A stretch of DNA of 64,000 nt from Sphingomonas sp. UNC305MFCol5.2 (lineage in GTDB: Bacteria > Pseudomonadota > Alphaproteobacteria > Sphingomonadales > Sphingomonadaceae): the NCBI RefSeq assembly GCF_000712135.1, contig NZ_JOOE01000003.1:186001-250000 (forward strand). Reading direction: 5' to 3'. The first letter of the stretch is position 1; every line of letters starts with the position of its first letter. A program made the position numbers and the translations under genes. Of this stretch, positions 44,562 through 52,929 are shown in pieces. The notes beneath the pieces are model-generated. The model worked only from the letters and a program-made list of their open reading frames with translations. It ran no database searches and was not told where the DNA came from.

Positions 44562-47500
44562 TCAACCGGTCACGAGATGGAAACGCAAATCGTTGGTCAG
44601 CGAAACCAAGCCGCCCAGGTTCTGCGTCATCACTGCCATCGCATGCCCGTCGACGATATCGTCGATCACAGCGCGCGAGACGATGCGGTCGTTGCGGTCG
44701 CGGATCACTGCGATCATGCCCTTGCGGATACGCGTGATGTCGAGCGCCAGCTGGAAGCGCGTCCCGAGCACCGCAGGCGCAGGCGCGACCAGCCGGGCCG
44801 GGATGATCGCGTCGACGGGGGCGTGCGCACTCATCAGCAATGCGATTCGCACCAGCTCGTTGATCGCGTTGACCGCTTCCTGTTGCGAGCGGTCGATCCG
44901 CGCGAACAACCAGTCGACAAAGCCCTGCAGCGTCCGCCGGTCGGCCAAGGGCACTTCGGGCCATCCGGGCAGCCCGGCAAGCGAAGAGAGCGGCGCGGGC
45001 CGGTCGAATTCGGACAGAATCTCGGCCCAGCCCAGCCGGATTACCGGCGCGACTTCGGCAAAGGCCGCGTGCAGACAAGCGGCAACCTGCCCGATCGCTT
45101 CCATCTCGCTCGTCGCCATGCGCGTCAGCGTCGGCTGGCGATGCCGCCCGTCGATCAAGTCGCCGAGGCTCGCCGTCTGCTGGATCTGAACATGTGTCTG
45201 CGCGAGCGAGAGCGCAGTGATCCGGCTATAGTCGATCTGCGTGATCAGCGTTCGGCGATCCTGCACCACGCGCTGCTGCGCGATGAACGCCTGTTGTACG
45301 CCGAACATGATCCGCGTGGTCGGGACGAAGGTACGCGCGAAGATCGGCAGCATCGCGCGATAACGCATCGCTTCGATGGCGGCGCGCGCCGCTTCCAGCC
45401 GGTCGATCCGCGCCACTTCGGTGGCGATCGCTGGGAACCATTTGACCGGCGCGTCGCGCAGCAGCTCGACATAGTCGTCGAGTTCTTCGGGCACGTCGGG
45501 ATGTTCGCGGCGGCAGGCGATGACCGGATCGGGGGCCAGCCCCGAGGCCATCTCCAGCACCGGGGCGGAGTCGCGGTAATCGGCCTCGCGCACCCGGCGC
45601 CAGGCGATCACCGAGACATGCGTCTCCAGCACGGCGCTGCGCCGCGCGTTGACCGCCGCCACCCGCGCCAGTTCCTCGGCATAAAGCTGCTGCGCGACCG
45701 CGACGTCGTGGCGCGCTTCCTCGACTTCGACATCGACGCTGCGCAGCCACGCCGCAGCCTGGTTCGCTTGCGCCAGAACGACGTTGCGAAGTGCTTCGAT
45801 GCTGTCGCGCAGATCCTCGAACAGCGCGATTCGCCCCTCGACCATCCGCATGATCCCGATGCTGTTGTCGATCGCCTTCACCGCCGCCGTGAAATAGGAC
45901 GATTCGTCCTTTTTCTCGGGCAGCGTGTCCATGTCGACGACTTGCGAGATGCCGTTGCCGTTCCTGGGCGGATTGAGCACGTCGTCCAGCGTGACGAAGA
46001 CCGGATCATCGTCTGTGCTCGCCGCCGTCCGAAAGCCCGGCATCGGCAAGTCGCCGAGCGCGATGCCGCGCGGGCGCGAATTGGCAGCAGTCGCGATGAG
46101 CGAGGCCAGCGTCCCGATCACAGCCGCCTTGCTCGCGATCGCATAATCGAGCGCCATCGCCGAAGCCGACGGCTTGATCCGTTCGGCGACGCTGAGCGTG
46201 CGCTCGACCAGCCCCGCCACCGGTCGCGAACCGCGGATGTCGGCGGGTTCGTAGCGATTGCTGGTCAGCGCGATATTGGCGAGGCCGATACTCGTCGGCG
46301 GGGCGATAGTGGTAGGCGCGCGGAACATCGGGGCATTGATCGGCAGTATCGAAAGCGGTGTCGAAAACGCCGTCGCGGAGGGGGAAGCCAGTGTCGACGA
46401 GGAGAGCAGGCCGGCCGCGGTGCTGGTCAACGTCCGTTCACGCGTCTCGGCTGTCGCCTTGGCCGTTGTCGGGGTCAAGGAAGGCGATGCGATGTTGAGC
46501 GTCATGAATTGCGGCGCGAACGACGCCGCAAACAATTGGCTGTTCGCGGCGGCGGGTTTCGCAGCGGTAAGCGATTCGGTCCCAGAATCGGACCCTGAGG
46601 GCGTAGGCGTGGCCGGCTCGAACGCCTTGATGCGATCGAGGAAATTGGCGATGCCCACGCTGGTCGCGCGCGCGCTTTCGTCGCGCGCCGAGAGATCGGC
46701 CAATGTCGGAGAGGTCACCAGCCGCGAGGCGGCATCCGCGCCGAGCATATATTGGCGGACGCGGTAGATGTCCGAACGGGCCCTGATAAAGCCGAGATCG
46801 ATCGCATCGTTGGTCGCGTCGAGCCGCGCGCGGATTTGGCCGAGAAATGCGTCGAGCCCCAGTTCCTCGAGCTGGGCGAAATCCTGTTTCAGGAAGTCTT
46901 GCGTCCACTGATCCCGGAACGGATCGAGCGCCGCGACTTCGCGAACGCCATTGGCTTCGACGGTCCCGAAATCCCCGACGACAATATCCTCGCGTCCGGG
47001 CACCACCGTCCATGGCCAGCCCCCGGTCGGATTGGTCTGGCCAGCCGTACCGGAGAACAATGCCGAGCCGGCAGGTGCGTCGTCGGCGATGAAGGTGGCG
47101 AGATTGCCACTGGCGTCGGTCGTGCCGAAAGGCCCCCATTCGACTTGGCCACCGCGCTGGCCGAACTCGACGCCGTTGACTGCGAAGCCTTCGAGCCCGC
47201 CACCGCTCACATCCCACGCCTGCGATGCGGGGACTTCGAGCCGCGTCCAGCGGCCGACCGGCGGCAGCGCGCCGCCTTTGAACAGATTGCCGAAAAGCCC
47301 GTCGGCTGCGCCCCAGAATACGCCTTTGCTGAAATTGGCCAAGAATTCGGGACTCGTCGCCTCGCCGAGTCGAAGCGACAGTCCGGTGAGATTGGCCGCG
47401 GAGTGAATCCGCACCCACACCCACACAATGTCGCTCTTCGCGACCGGCAGCGATGCCGCCGCGCCAGACATGGTATGCAGCCGCACCGTCGCTCCCGCCT

Positions 47501-48995
47501 CGTCGAAGCGTCGCGTGCGTGTGCATTCGACCGGCGGCTGATCGCCTGGGTCGGGGCTGTCCTCGCCTATCGGCAGGTCGGCCGCCGGCCAGCGCACCGG
47601 CTGGCCCGAAATCGCCTCGTTGAGCCGGTCGAGCCGGCGGCGGCCGATCTCGCGAGTCGCCAGCCAGCGCGCGCGATCGGCGGCGAATGCCGCCATAGTG
47701 GTGGCGAAGCGCGGGTCGGCGGTTTCGATCTCGAGCAGGCGCGGCTCATAGACCGTGTCAGGCACCGGCACGAGCAACTCGACTCGATCGGGCGCGCTGC
47801 GGTTGTAACTGGCGAGCGCCGCCGCCTCGCGAATCGCCAGATCGAGGTTGCTCTGCGGCACCGGGATGGCCGAAAGCGCGAAGCTGCCCGGGAAGAAGGT
47901 CTGGCGCCGGAGCACGGGATCGAACAGATCGCGCGGGAGCAGCCCAACCGGGGGCAGCCGCACGAATGTATCGCGCAGCAGCACTTCGTCGAACGACGGC
48001 TGCTCGACCAATTGGCCGACGAACTGGTCGATCCGCGCCTGCCACAGCCGCGGGTCGCCGGTCATCGGCACCAAAGGCGTGCGATTGCCCGGTGTGCCGC
48101 CAGTGCGCACCACGCTGAACCGGTCGACAAAGCCCAGCGACCAGTCCGGATTGAAACCGATCGTGGCGAGCGGCACGCCCCATGCGTCCCAGGGATGCAT
48201 GTCGTCTTCGCCGAACAATTTCTCATTGTCGAACGCGGCATAAGCCAGGCGATTGCGCTGCGCCTTGTCGTAGCTGGGCAGCGCGTAATCGGGACTGCCG
48301 TCGGTCGCAGTGACTTCGCCTGGCCACAGGAACAAGGCGAGCTGCGCGCCATCGATGCGCTGCAAGTCGACATAGGCGTCGTCGCGCGCATCGGGCGGGC
48401 AGGCATCCATCGGCCGGCCGAGGATCGTCGCGGTCACCGGCCGCGCGACGAGCACCGCGACATGCGGCAATAGCGCACTGCGCGCACTCGCGGCGAGCCC
48501 GCCGAGGTTGCGGCCAATGCGGCGCGGCAGCACCGGCCGCAGCCGATCGCTCCCCACCGGCGACGAAACGGCCAGCACATCGGGATCCTCGTCGTCCTCG
48601 ATCGCATCAGCATGGTCGACACGCAGGATCACCGGCAAGTCTGCAAGCTTTACGCGGCGCGCGCTGCCGATGCTGACGTCCTCGCCCGACACCGCGATCG
48701 CGATCCCCGGCGAAACGATCAGCTGTGCGACCTCGGGCGCCGCCCCGATCGCGCCGGGCTCGGCGGTTACTTCGAGCCCCGAGACGCTGCCCGGCGCGAG
48801 CGACAGGCCATAGAGCCGCTGCATTCCCGAGCGCACGTCCTGTTCGGCAGTGAGCGCCTTGTCCGACACCGCGCGCCCGGCGAAAGGATGCATCCGCCGC
48901 CGCCAGACATTGGGCAGGTCGGGCCGGAGCGGCGGATCGCAGCCGATGACATGCTCATCGGCGAACGAACGATCGATGCGCTGGGTGACTTCCAT
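44562..48995 (-). CDS. Large eCIS protein, module-sharing family member (1477 aa)
   Basis: A 1477-residue protein of unknown function. Its N-terminal 30-150 region (SDKALTAEQDVRSGMQRLYG, then GSVSGLEVT, then LIVSPGIAIAV) follows the same plan as the 804- and 287-residue proteins next door. The central part has beta-rich segments with GTTDASGNLATFIADDAPAG-like strands, and the last 450 residues are long helices (RDSIEALRNVVLAQANQAAA). No signal peptide. It is co-directional with the eCIS genes (14-base gap upstream, 4-base gap downstream), so it is probably a structural part: fibre, cage or baseplate periphery. Confidence 0.65.
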   Translation of the reverse strand: MEVTQRIDRSFADEHVIGCDPPLRPDLPNVWRRRMHPFAGRAVSDKALTAEQDVRSGMQRLYGLSLAPGSVSGLEVTAEPGAIGAAPEVAQLIVSPGIAIAVSGEDVSIGSARRVKLADLPVILRVDHADAIEDDEDPDVLAVSSPVGSDRLRPVLPRRIGRNLGGLAASARSALLPHVAVLVARPVTATILGRPMDACPPDARDDAYVDLQRIDGAQLALFLWPGEVTATDGSPDYALPSYDKAQRNRLAYAAFDNEKLFGEDDMHPWDAWGVPLATIGFNPDWSLGFVDRFSVVRTGGTPGNRTPLVPMTGDPRLWQARIDQFVGQLVEQPSFDEVLLRDTFVRLPPVGLLPRDLFDPVLRRQTFFPGSFALSAIPVPQSNLDLAIREAAALASYNRSAPDRVELLVPVPDTVYEPRLLEIETADPRFATTMAAFAADRARWLATREIGRRRLDRLNEAISGQPVRWPAADLPIGEDSPDPGDQPPVECTRTRRFDEAGATVRLHTMSGAAASLPVAKSDIVWVWVRIHSAANLTGLSLRLGEATSPEFLANFSKGVFWGAADGLFGNLFKGGALPPVGRWTRLEVPASQAWDVSGGGLEGFAVNGVEFGQRGGQVEWGPFGTTDASGNLATFIADDAPAGSALFSGTAGQTNPTGGWPWTVVPGREDIVVGDFGTVEANGVREVAALDPFRDQWTQDFLKQDFAQLEELGLDAFLGQIRARLDATNDAIDLGFIRARSDIYRVRQYMLGADAASRLVTSPTLADLSARDESARATSVGIANFLDRIKAFEPATPTPSGSDSGTESLTAAKPAAANSQLFAASFAPQFMTLNIASPSLTPTTAKATAETRERTLTSTAAGLLSSSTLASPSATAFSTPLSILPINAPMFRAPTTIAPPTSIGLANIALTSNRYEPADIRGSRPVAGLVERTLSVAERIKPSASAMALDYAIASKAAVIGTLASLIATAANSRPRGIALGDLPMPGFRTAASTDDDPVFVTLDDVLNPPRNGNGISQVVDMDTLPEKKDESSYFTAAVKAIDNSIGIMRMVEGRIALFEDLRDSIEALRNVVLAQANQAAAWLRSVDVEVEEARHDVAVAQQLYAEELARVAAVNARRSAVLETHVSVIAWRRVREADYRDSAPVLEMASGLAPDPVIACRREHPDVPEELDDYVELLRDAPVKWFPAIATEVARIDRLEAARAAIEAMRYRAMLPIFARTFVPTTRIMFGVQQAFIAQQRVVQDRRTLITQIDYSRITALSLAQTHVQIQQTASLGDLIDGRHRQPTLTRMATSEMEAIGQVAACLHAAFAEVAPVIRLGWAEILSEFDRPAPLSSLAGLPGWPEVPLADRRTLQGFVDWLFARIDRSQQEAVNAINELVRIALLMSAHAPVDAIIPARLVAPAPAVLGTRFQLALDITRIRKGMIAVIRDRNDRIVSRAVIDDIVDGHAMAVMTQNLGGLVSLTNDLRFHLVTG

Positions 48996-49009
48996 GTGCC
49001 GTCCTCCGC

Positions 49010-51424
49010 TCAGCTCGTCGCCGCACCATTGGTCAGCGCACTGTCGATCGCACCGACATCCTTGGCGTTGACTGCGCTGCCGATCGCCGCCGCCAGATCG
49101 GGCAAGGCGCTCGCCGCCAGCGTGCGGAATGCGCTGTCGAGCAACAGCGCACGCTCACTCTCGCCGATCCACACAGCCTGGGCCGCGCTCGGCCAGCTCT
49201 CGCCGAGCTGCGCCTGCAGCCGCGCCAACCCCTCGCCCAATCGCGGATCGCTATAATCCTGCGCGACATCCATCACTTCGCCGTCGCCGAGCACGATGTC
49301 GTTGGCGGCCGCCAGCGCAGTGAGATTGCCCGTCGAAACGGCCAGCGCCAGCCGGTTGAGGCCGCTGCGCGCCATCGCCAGATCGGCGCTGGCGGGCTGC
49401 GCGATCCCGGCCACCGCAGGGTTGATCGTGGCCGCGCGCAATGCCAGCGCGGCAGCGGCGGGAACCAGCGACGGCGCCGCCTCGGCTTCGGCCGCCTCCT
49501 CCTTCTTGGTCAACGTCGCGGTGGGCGCCGCGGCCATCGCCCTGCTCAGCGACGGCCCTGCAGTGAGCACGCTCGCGTCGAGCAATGTCGGCCGCAGCAA
49601 CACCGGCGGCTGGACAATGATCGGCGGGGTCTCGCCGGGGGCGGGCTTGGGAGACGAGTCGCCGGTCGGGGTCGGAGCCGGGGTCGAGGTCGGCGCCGGA
49701 TCGGTCTTCGGCAGGTCCGCCTTGGTCGGGATCGCCTTGATCACGGCTTCGAGGTCGGCGATCACCGAGGCGGTGAGGATGTCGGAACCCGACACCGCCC
49801 GTCCGCCGAGCAGCGCCATCACCCGCGCGGTGCCGAGCGCCGTCGCCCGCGCATTGATCGATGCAAAGCGCTTCTCGAGTCTGAGCCGCTTGAGTGTCTG
49901 CGACACCAGCCCGGCGACGATCACGTCGTCGCCGCTGATCGAAACGCCGTTGAGCGCGGCACCGTCATACGCGATCGCGCGGCGGCGCGTGTACCACAGC
50001 AAGGGCGGGCGGCCGTTGGTGGTCGGCAATGCGGCAATGGCTTCCTGCCACGCGGCGTGCCAAGCCTGCATGGTCAGTGCCTCCGCCTGCGCCCGCGCCT
50101 CGGCCTCGGCATCGCGCACCGCCGCCTCGGCGCGCTTGACGCGCTTGGCAATCAGGCTCGACAGCATGTCGAACGCCGGCTTGGACGCCGCCGCCGCCGG
50201 ATCGGCCAGCGCCGGGATGCGCGTTTTGGGCAGCGCATTTTCGAAGCGTTGGAAGCGCGCGCGCGTTACCGGAACCATCACCAATATCCCGGTCGCGTCG
50301 ATCTCCTCGGCGGTCGCCTCGAGATCGATCGGCGGCAGCGACAGCGATTCCTCGACCAACGCACCAATCTCGTCGACCGGCACGAAGGCGATGTCGACAT
50401 CCACGGTCGGCGGGAAATAGAATTGGCGAAAGCCGAAATTGTCCGGCTGAATCGCCGCAGCGGGCAATTGCCCGGCGGGCGGCAGCGCCGCGAAGGCCTG
50501 CGCCGCCGGGAAGACCGGCGGCATCGAACGCGCACGCAGCTCATCGAGTACGTCGCCCAGGTGCGTGCGATGCTGGAGCACATGCGCCTCGGCGATCGCG
50601 CGCGGGCGGCCGCCCAGCGCGACCTGCACCCCCGAATCCGCGCCGGTCTCGCGCCGAACCATCGCCATATCTATCCAGCGGATCGTGCCGCGATCGAGCC
50701 CGATCAGCGCGAGCGGCAGTGCGTCCTGCGACACGCCGGCAGGCTTGCCGAGGAAGATCTGCTTGGCCACTGCGCGCCGCGCGGCGCCGAGCGTCGCCGC
50801 GCCGCTATGATCCGGGTACGGAATCAGCGTGATCGCCGTCGCCTCGATGATATCTCCATCCTCGACCGTGCGCTGCCCGGTGATGCTGCGCGGATAGGCG
50901 GCGATCGGATTGGCCGTGAACTCGACGGCGCGCAGTGCGAGCACGAACATCCCGCTGCGCCGCCCGAGCGGCACTCGCGGCTCGGCCGAAAGCCCCAGCG
51001 CGGCGTCGAGTTGGCGCGTCACCGGCATGTCGAGGATCGGCACGTCCTGGCGCTTGCCGAGCATGACGACGTCGCCCGAAGGCGTGAGCCCCACCCCCGC
51101 CTGGATCCGCACCGATTGGCCGCGGACGCTGGAGGCGACCGCGACCTGCAGTCCGCTGATCACCCCGGCGCCGCTCGCGCGCGCCATGTCGGCCTGGCGC
51201 TGGCGGACATAATCCTGGTCGCGGGTGAGGTCGGCACCGGTGAGGAAGCGGCCGTCGAAATAGCGCGGCCGCCGCCGCAGTCCGTCGAGGATCAGCGGAC
51301 CGCCGGAGAGATCGTCTTCCAGCGAATCGCGCGAGACGGTGCCGCTGCCGGCGAGGCGCGCGGCTTCGACACTGTCCGCCACTTCGATGATCGAGCGGCC
51401 GCTTGCCTTGGCGAGTTCGGTCAT
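49010..51424 (-). CDS. Large eCIS protein, module-sharing family member (804 aa)
   Basis: An 804-residue protein. The N-terminal module is clearest here: LRRRPRYFDGRFLTGADLTR, then YVRQRQADMARASGAGVISG and VRIQAGVGLTPSGDVVML (residues about 50-130). A Pro/Thr-rich linker (residues about 570-605) joins a helical, alanine-rich C-terminal part. I recognise similar modules in proteins of contractile-tail loci but cannot name a characterised relative. It starts after a 12-base gap from the 287-residue gene. Confidence 0.65.
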   Translation of the reverse strand: MTELAKASGRSIIEVADSVEAARLAGSGTVSRDSLEDDLSGGPLILDGLRRRPRYFDGRFLTGADLTRDQDYVRQRQADMARASGAGVISGLQVAVASSVRGQSVRIQAGVGLTPSGDVVMLGKRQDVPILDMPVTRQLDAALGLSAEPRVPLGRRSGMFVLALRAVEFTANPIAAYPRSITGQRTVEDGDIIEATAITLIPYPDHSGAATLGAARRAVAKQIFLGKPAGVSQDALPLALIGLDRGTIRWIDMAMVRRETGADSGVQVALGGRPRAIAEAHVLQHRTHLGDVLDELRARSMPPVFPAAQAFAALPPAGQLPAAAIQPDNFGFRQFYFPPTVDVDIAFVPVDEIGALVEESLSLPPIDLEATAEEIDATGILVMVPVTRARFQRFENALPKTRIPALADPAAAASKPAFDMLSSLIAKRVKRAEAAVRDAEAEARAQAEALTMQAWHAAWQEAIAALPTTNGRPPLLWYTRRRAIAYDGAALNGVSISGDDVIVAGLVSQTLKRLRLEKRFASINARATALGTARVMALLGGRAVSGSDILTASVIADLEAVIKAIPTKADLPKTDPAPTSTPAPTPTGDSSPKPAPGETPPIIVQPPVLLRPTLLDASVLTAGPSLSRAMAAAPTATLTKKEEAAEAEAAPSLVPAAAALALRAATINPAVAGIAQPASADLAMARSGLNRLALAVSTGNLTALAAANDIVLGDGEVMDVAQDYSDPRLGEGLARLQAQLGESWPSAAQAVWIGESERALLLDSAFRTLAASALPDLAAAIGSAVNAKDVGAIDSALTNGAATS

Positions 51425-51436
51425 GATCAGTTCCTC

Positions 51437-52300
51437 TCAAGGTTCGACGAGCGCCCCGGCGGCGGGCGCGCGACCGCTCCATTTGCCGGGCAGGAAGATG
51501 AAGGGGCGGACACGGTTGTCGACCGAGGGGCGCGCGGCATCGAGTACCGGGCGGACGCTCGACGGCGCATCGGCGGCAAGCTGCACCGGGATCGCCACGC
51601 GGGCGAGCAAGACCGCCGACAGATCGGTGCCGGCGACCTGCTCGGCGAGCGGGTCGAGCTCTTCGTCGCCCGCGCCGGTCAGTCCGGTATCCCAGGAGCC
51701 GAGCACTGCGTTGAGCTTGTCGTCGCGGCTCGCGGCGGCATCGGGCCAGTGATTGGTCGGGCTCGGGATCGGATCGGCTTCGGCGCGCAGCACCAGCTCG
51801 AGCTGCGGCTCCTCGGCGAGCCGCGCCGGGACCAGGGCGTCAAGCGCATCGAACGGCCCCGAGGCGACGCTCGGCGTCATTCCGCGTGCGCAGTCCTTGG
51901 CCGAAAGGAATATGTCGGCGACGATTGCGACAGGAAAGCCGACATTGGGCGCGCGGTGTACTGCGGTGCGCAGCTTGCCGGTCTCCTGCGCCGCGAACCA
52001 GTTGGCGAGACGGATGCAATAGGGCTCGCCCAATTCGATCAGCCGGCCGTAACGGTCGAGCGCGACGCCGGGCTCGATACGCAGCTCGAGATCATTGTCG
52101 CCGGCTCTGGGCGCGCGTACGCGCAGCCCGGCGATCGTGCCGAAACCAGCGATATGGCGCAGTGCCATTGCGAGGCGGCCGCGATGATAGGTCTGCTCGT
52201 CCTGGAAATCCTCCGCCTGGAGCAACACCCCGGTCGCGTAATTGACGCGTTCGGGCCTCAGCGGAGCTGCCAGGGGATCGGTGGCGAGGAGCGTGCTCAT
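51437..52300 (-). CDS. eCIS module protein (287 aa)
   Basis: A 287-residue protein that is mostly the shared module: VNYATGVLLQAEDFQDEQTY, HIAGFGTIAGLRV, LELRIEPGVALDRYGRLIEL. The C-terminal half continues with strands such as GFPVAIVADIFLSAKDC and PEPQLELVLRAEADPIP-like text, ending in a proline-rich tail. It is the shortest of the three neighbours and may be the ancestral unit. Function is unknown; by position it is part of the apparatus. Confidence 0.65.
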   Translation of the reverse strand: MSTLLATDPLAAPLRPERVNYATGVLLQAEDFQDEQTYHRGRLAMALRHIAGFGTIAGLRVRAPRAGDNDLELRIEPGVALDRYGRLIELGEPYCIRLANWFAAQETGKLRTAVHRAPNVGFPVAIVADIFLSAKDCARGMTPSVASGPFDALDALVPARLAEEPQLELVLRAEADPIPSPTNHWPDAAASRDDKLNAVLGSWDTGLTGAGDEELDPLAEQVAGTDLSAVLLARVAIPVQLAADAPSSVRPVLDAARPSVDNRVRPFIFLPGKWSGRAPAAGALVEP

Positions 52301-52309
52301 CGGCGATTC

Positions 52310-52579
52310 CTATTTGGGCTTGATATTTCGTAGGTTCAGATTGCGCAGCACCGTCGGTTTGAGTGTCAGGCTCTCGGGGTCGGGTGCGCGGGTCGGCGGC
52401 GTCGTGGTATCCGGGGCGGGCTTGGCGACGCTCACCACCAGATCGACCGGCGCGCTGGCATTGCCGCTGTCGTCGGTCACGACGAGCTGGAACACGTGCC
52501 GCCCCGGATCGAGCACATTCTCCACCACAACCGAGGGCTGCGACGTGGAGAAAGCCTTACCGGGCGCGAGCGTGACCAT
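52310..52579 (-). CDS. Mini Ig/PKD-like protein (89 aa)
   Basis: An 89-residue protein with one Ig/PKD-like unit (VENVLDPGRHVFQLVVTDDS GNASAP followed by VDLVVSV) and a threonine/proline-rich tail. No signal peptide. It resembles the adjacent 110-residue protein and the tail of the gpI-like protein, suggesting a split or duplicated surface module. It could add to the outside of the particle; that is inference. Confidence 0.6.
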   Translation of the reverse strand: MVTLAPGKAFSTSQPSVVVENVLDPGRHVFQLVVTDDSGNASAPVDLVVSVAKPAPDTTTPPTRAPDPESLTLKPTVLRNLNLRNIKPK

Positions 52580-52584
52580 CGCGG

Positions 52585-52917
52585 TTACGCCGGATCCATC
52601 GTGAAGCGATATTCCTTGATCTTGCCGGTGGCGTCCTGGGAACGCGCGGCCGACAGGATGAAGCTGGCACCCGGCGCCACGATCGGCGTGGTGATGATGT
52701 TGCCGCTCTTGTCGACCAGATCGAGCACCGCGGTCGGGCGGTCGGTATCCTGCACGATGATGTCGATCGACACCTTGTCGGACTCGTTGCCGCTATCGTC
52801 GACCACGGTGAGGATGAAAGTGTGCTTGCCCACCGGAAGCGGGCTCGCCGCGCTCACGTCGACGCTGACCACCGGATCCTGCTGGACCACCGGCACATTG
52901 GGTTTGAACGTCGCCAT
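52585..52917 (-). CDS. Mini Ig/PKD-like protein (110 aa)
   Basis: A 110-residue protein with an Ig/PKD-like unit (VGKHTFILTVVDDSGNESDK then VSIDIIV) followed by a second partial unit, IVAPGASFILSAARSQDATG. It starts 12 bases after the gpI-like stop and is followed five bases later by the 89-residue relative. Its end resembles the C-terminal unit of the gpI-like protein, so it may be derived from it. Confidence 0.6.
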   Translation of the reverse strand: MATFKPNVPVVQQDPVVSVDVSAASPLPVGKHTFILTVVDDSGNESDKVSIDIIVQDTDRPTAVLDLVDKSGNIITTPIVAPGASFILSAARSQDATGKIKEYRFTMDPA

Positions 52918-52929
52918 TGTCGTTGCTCC

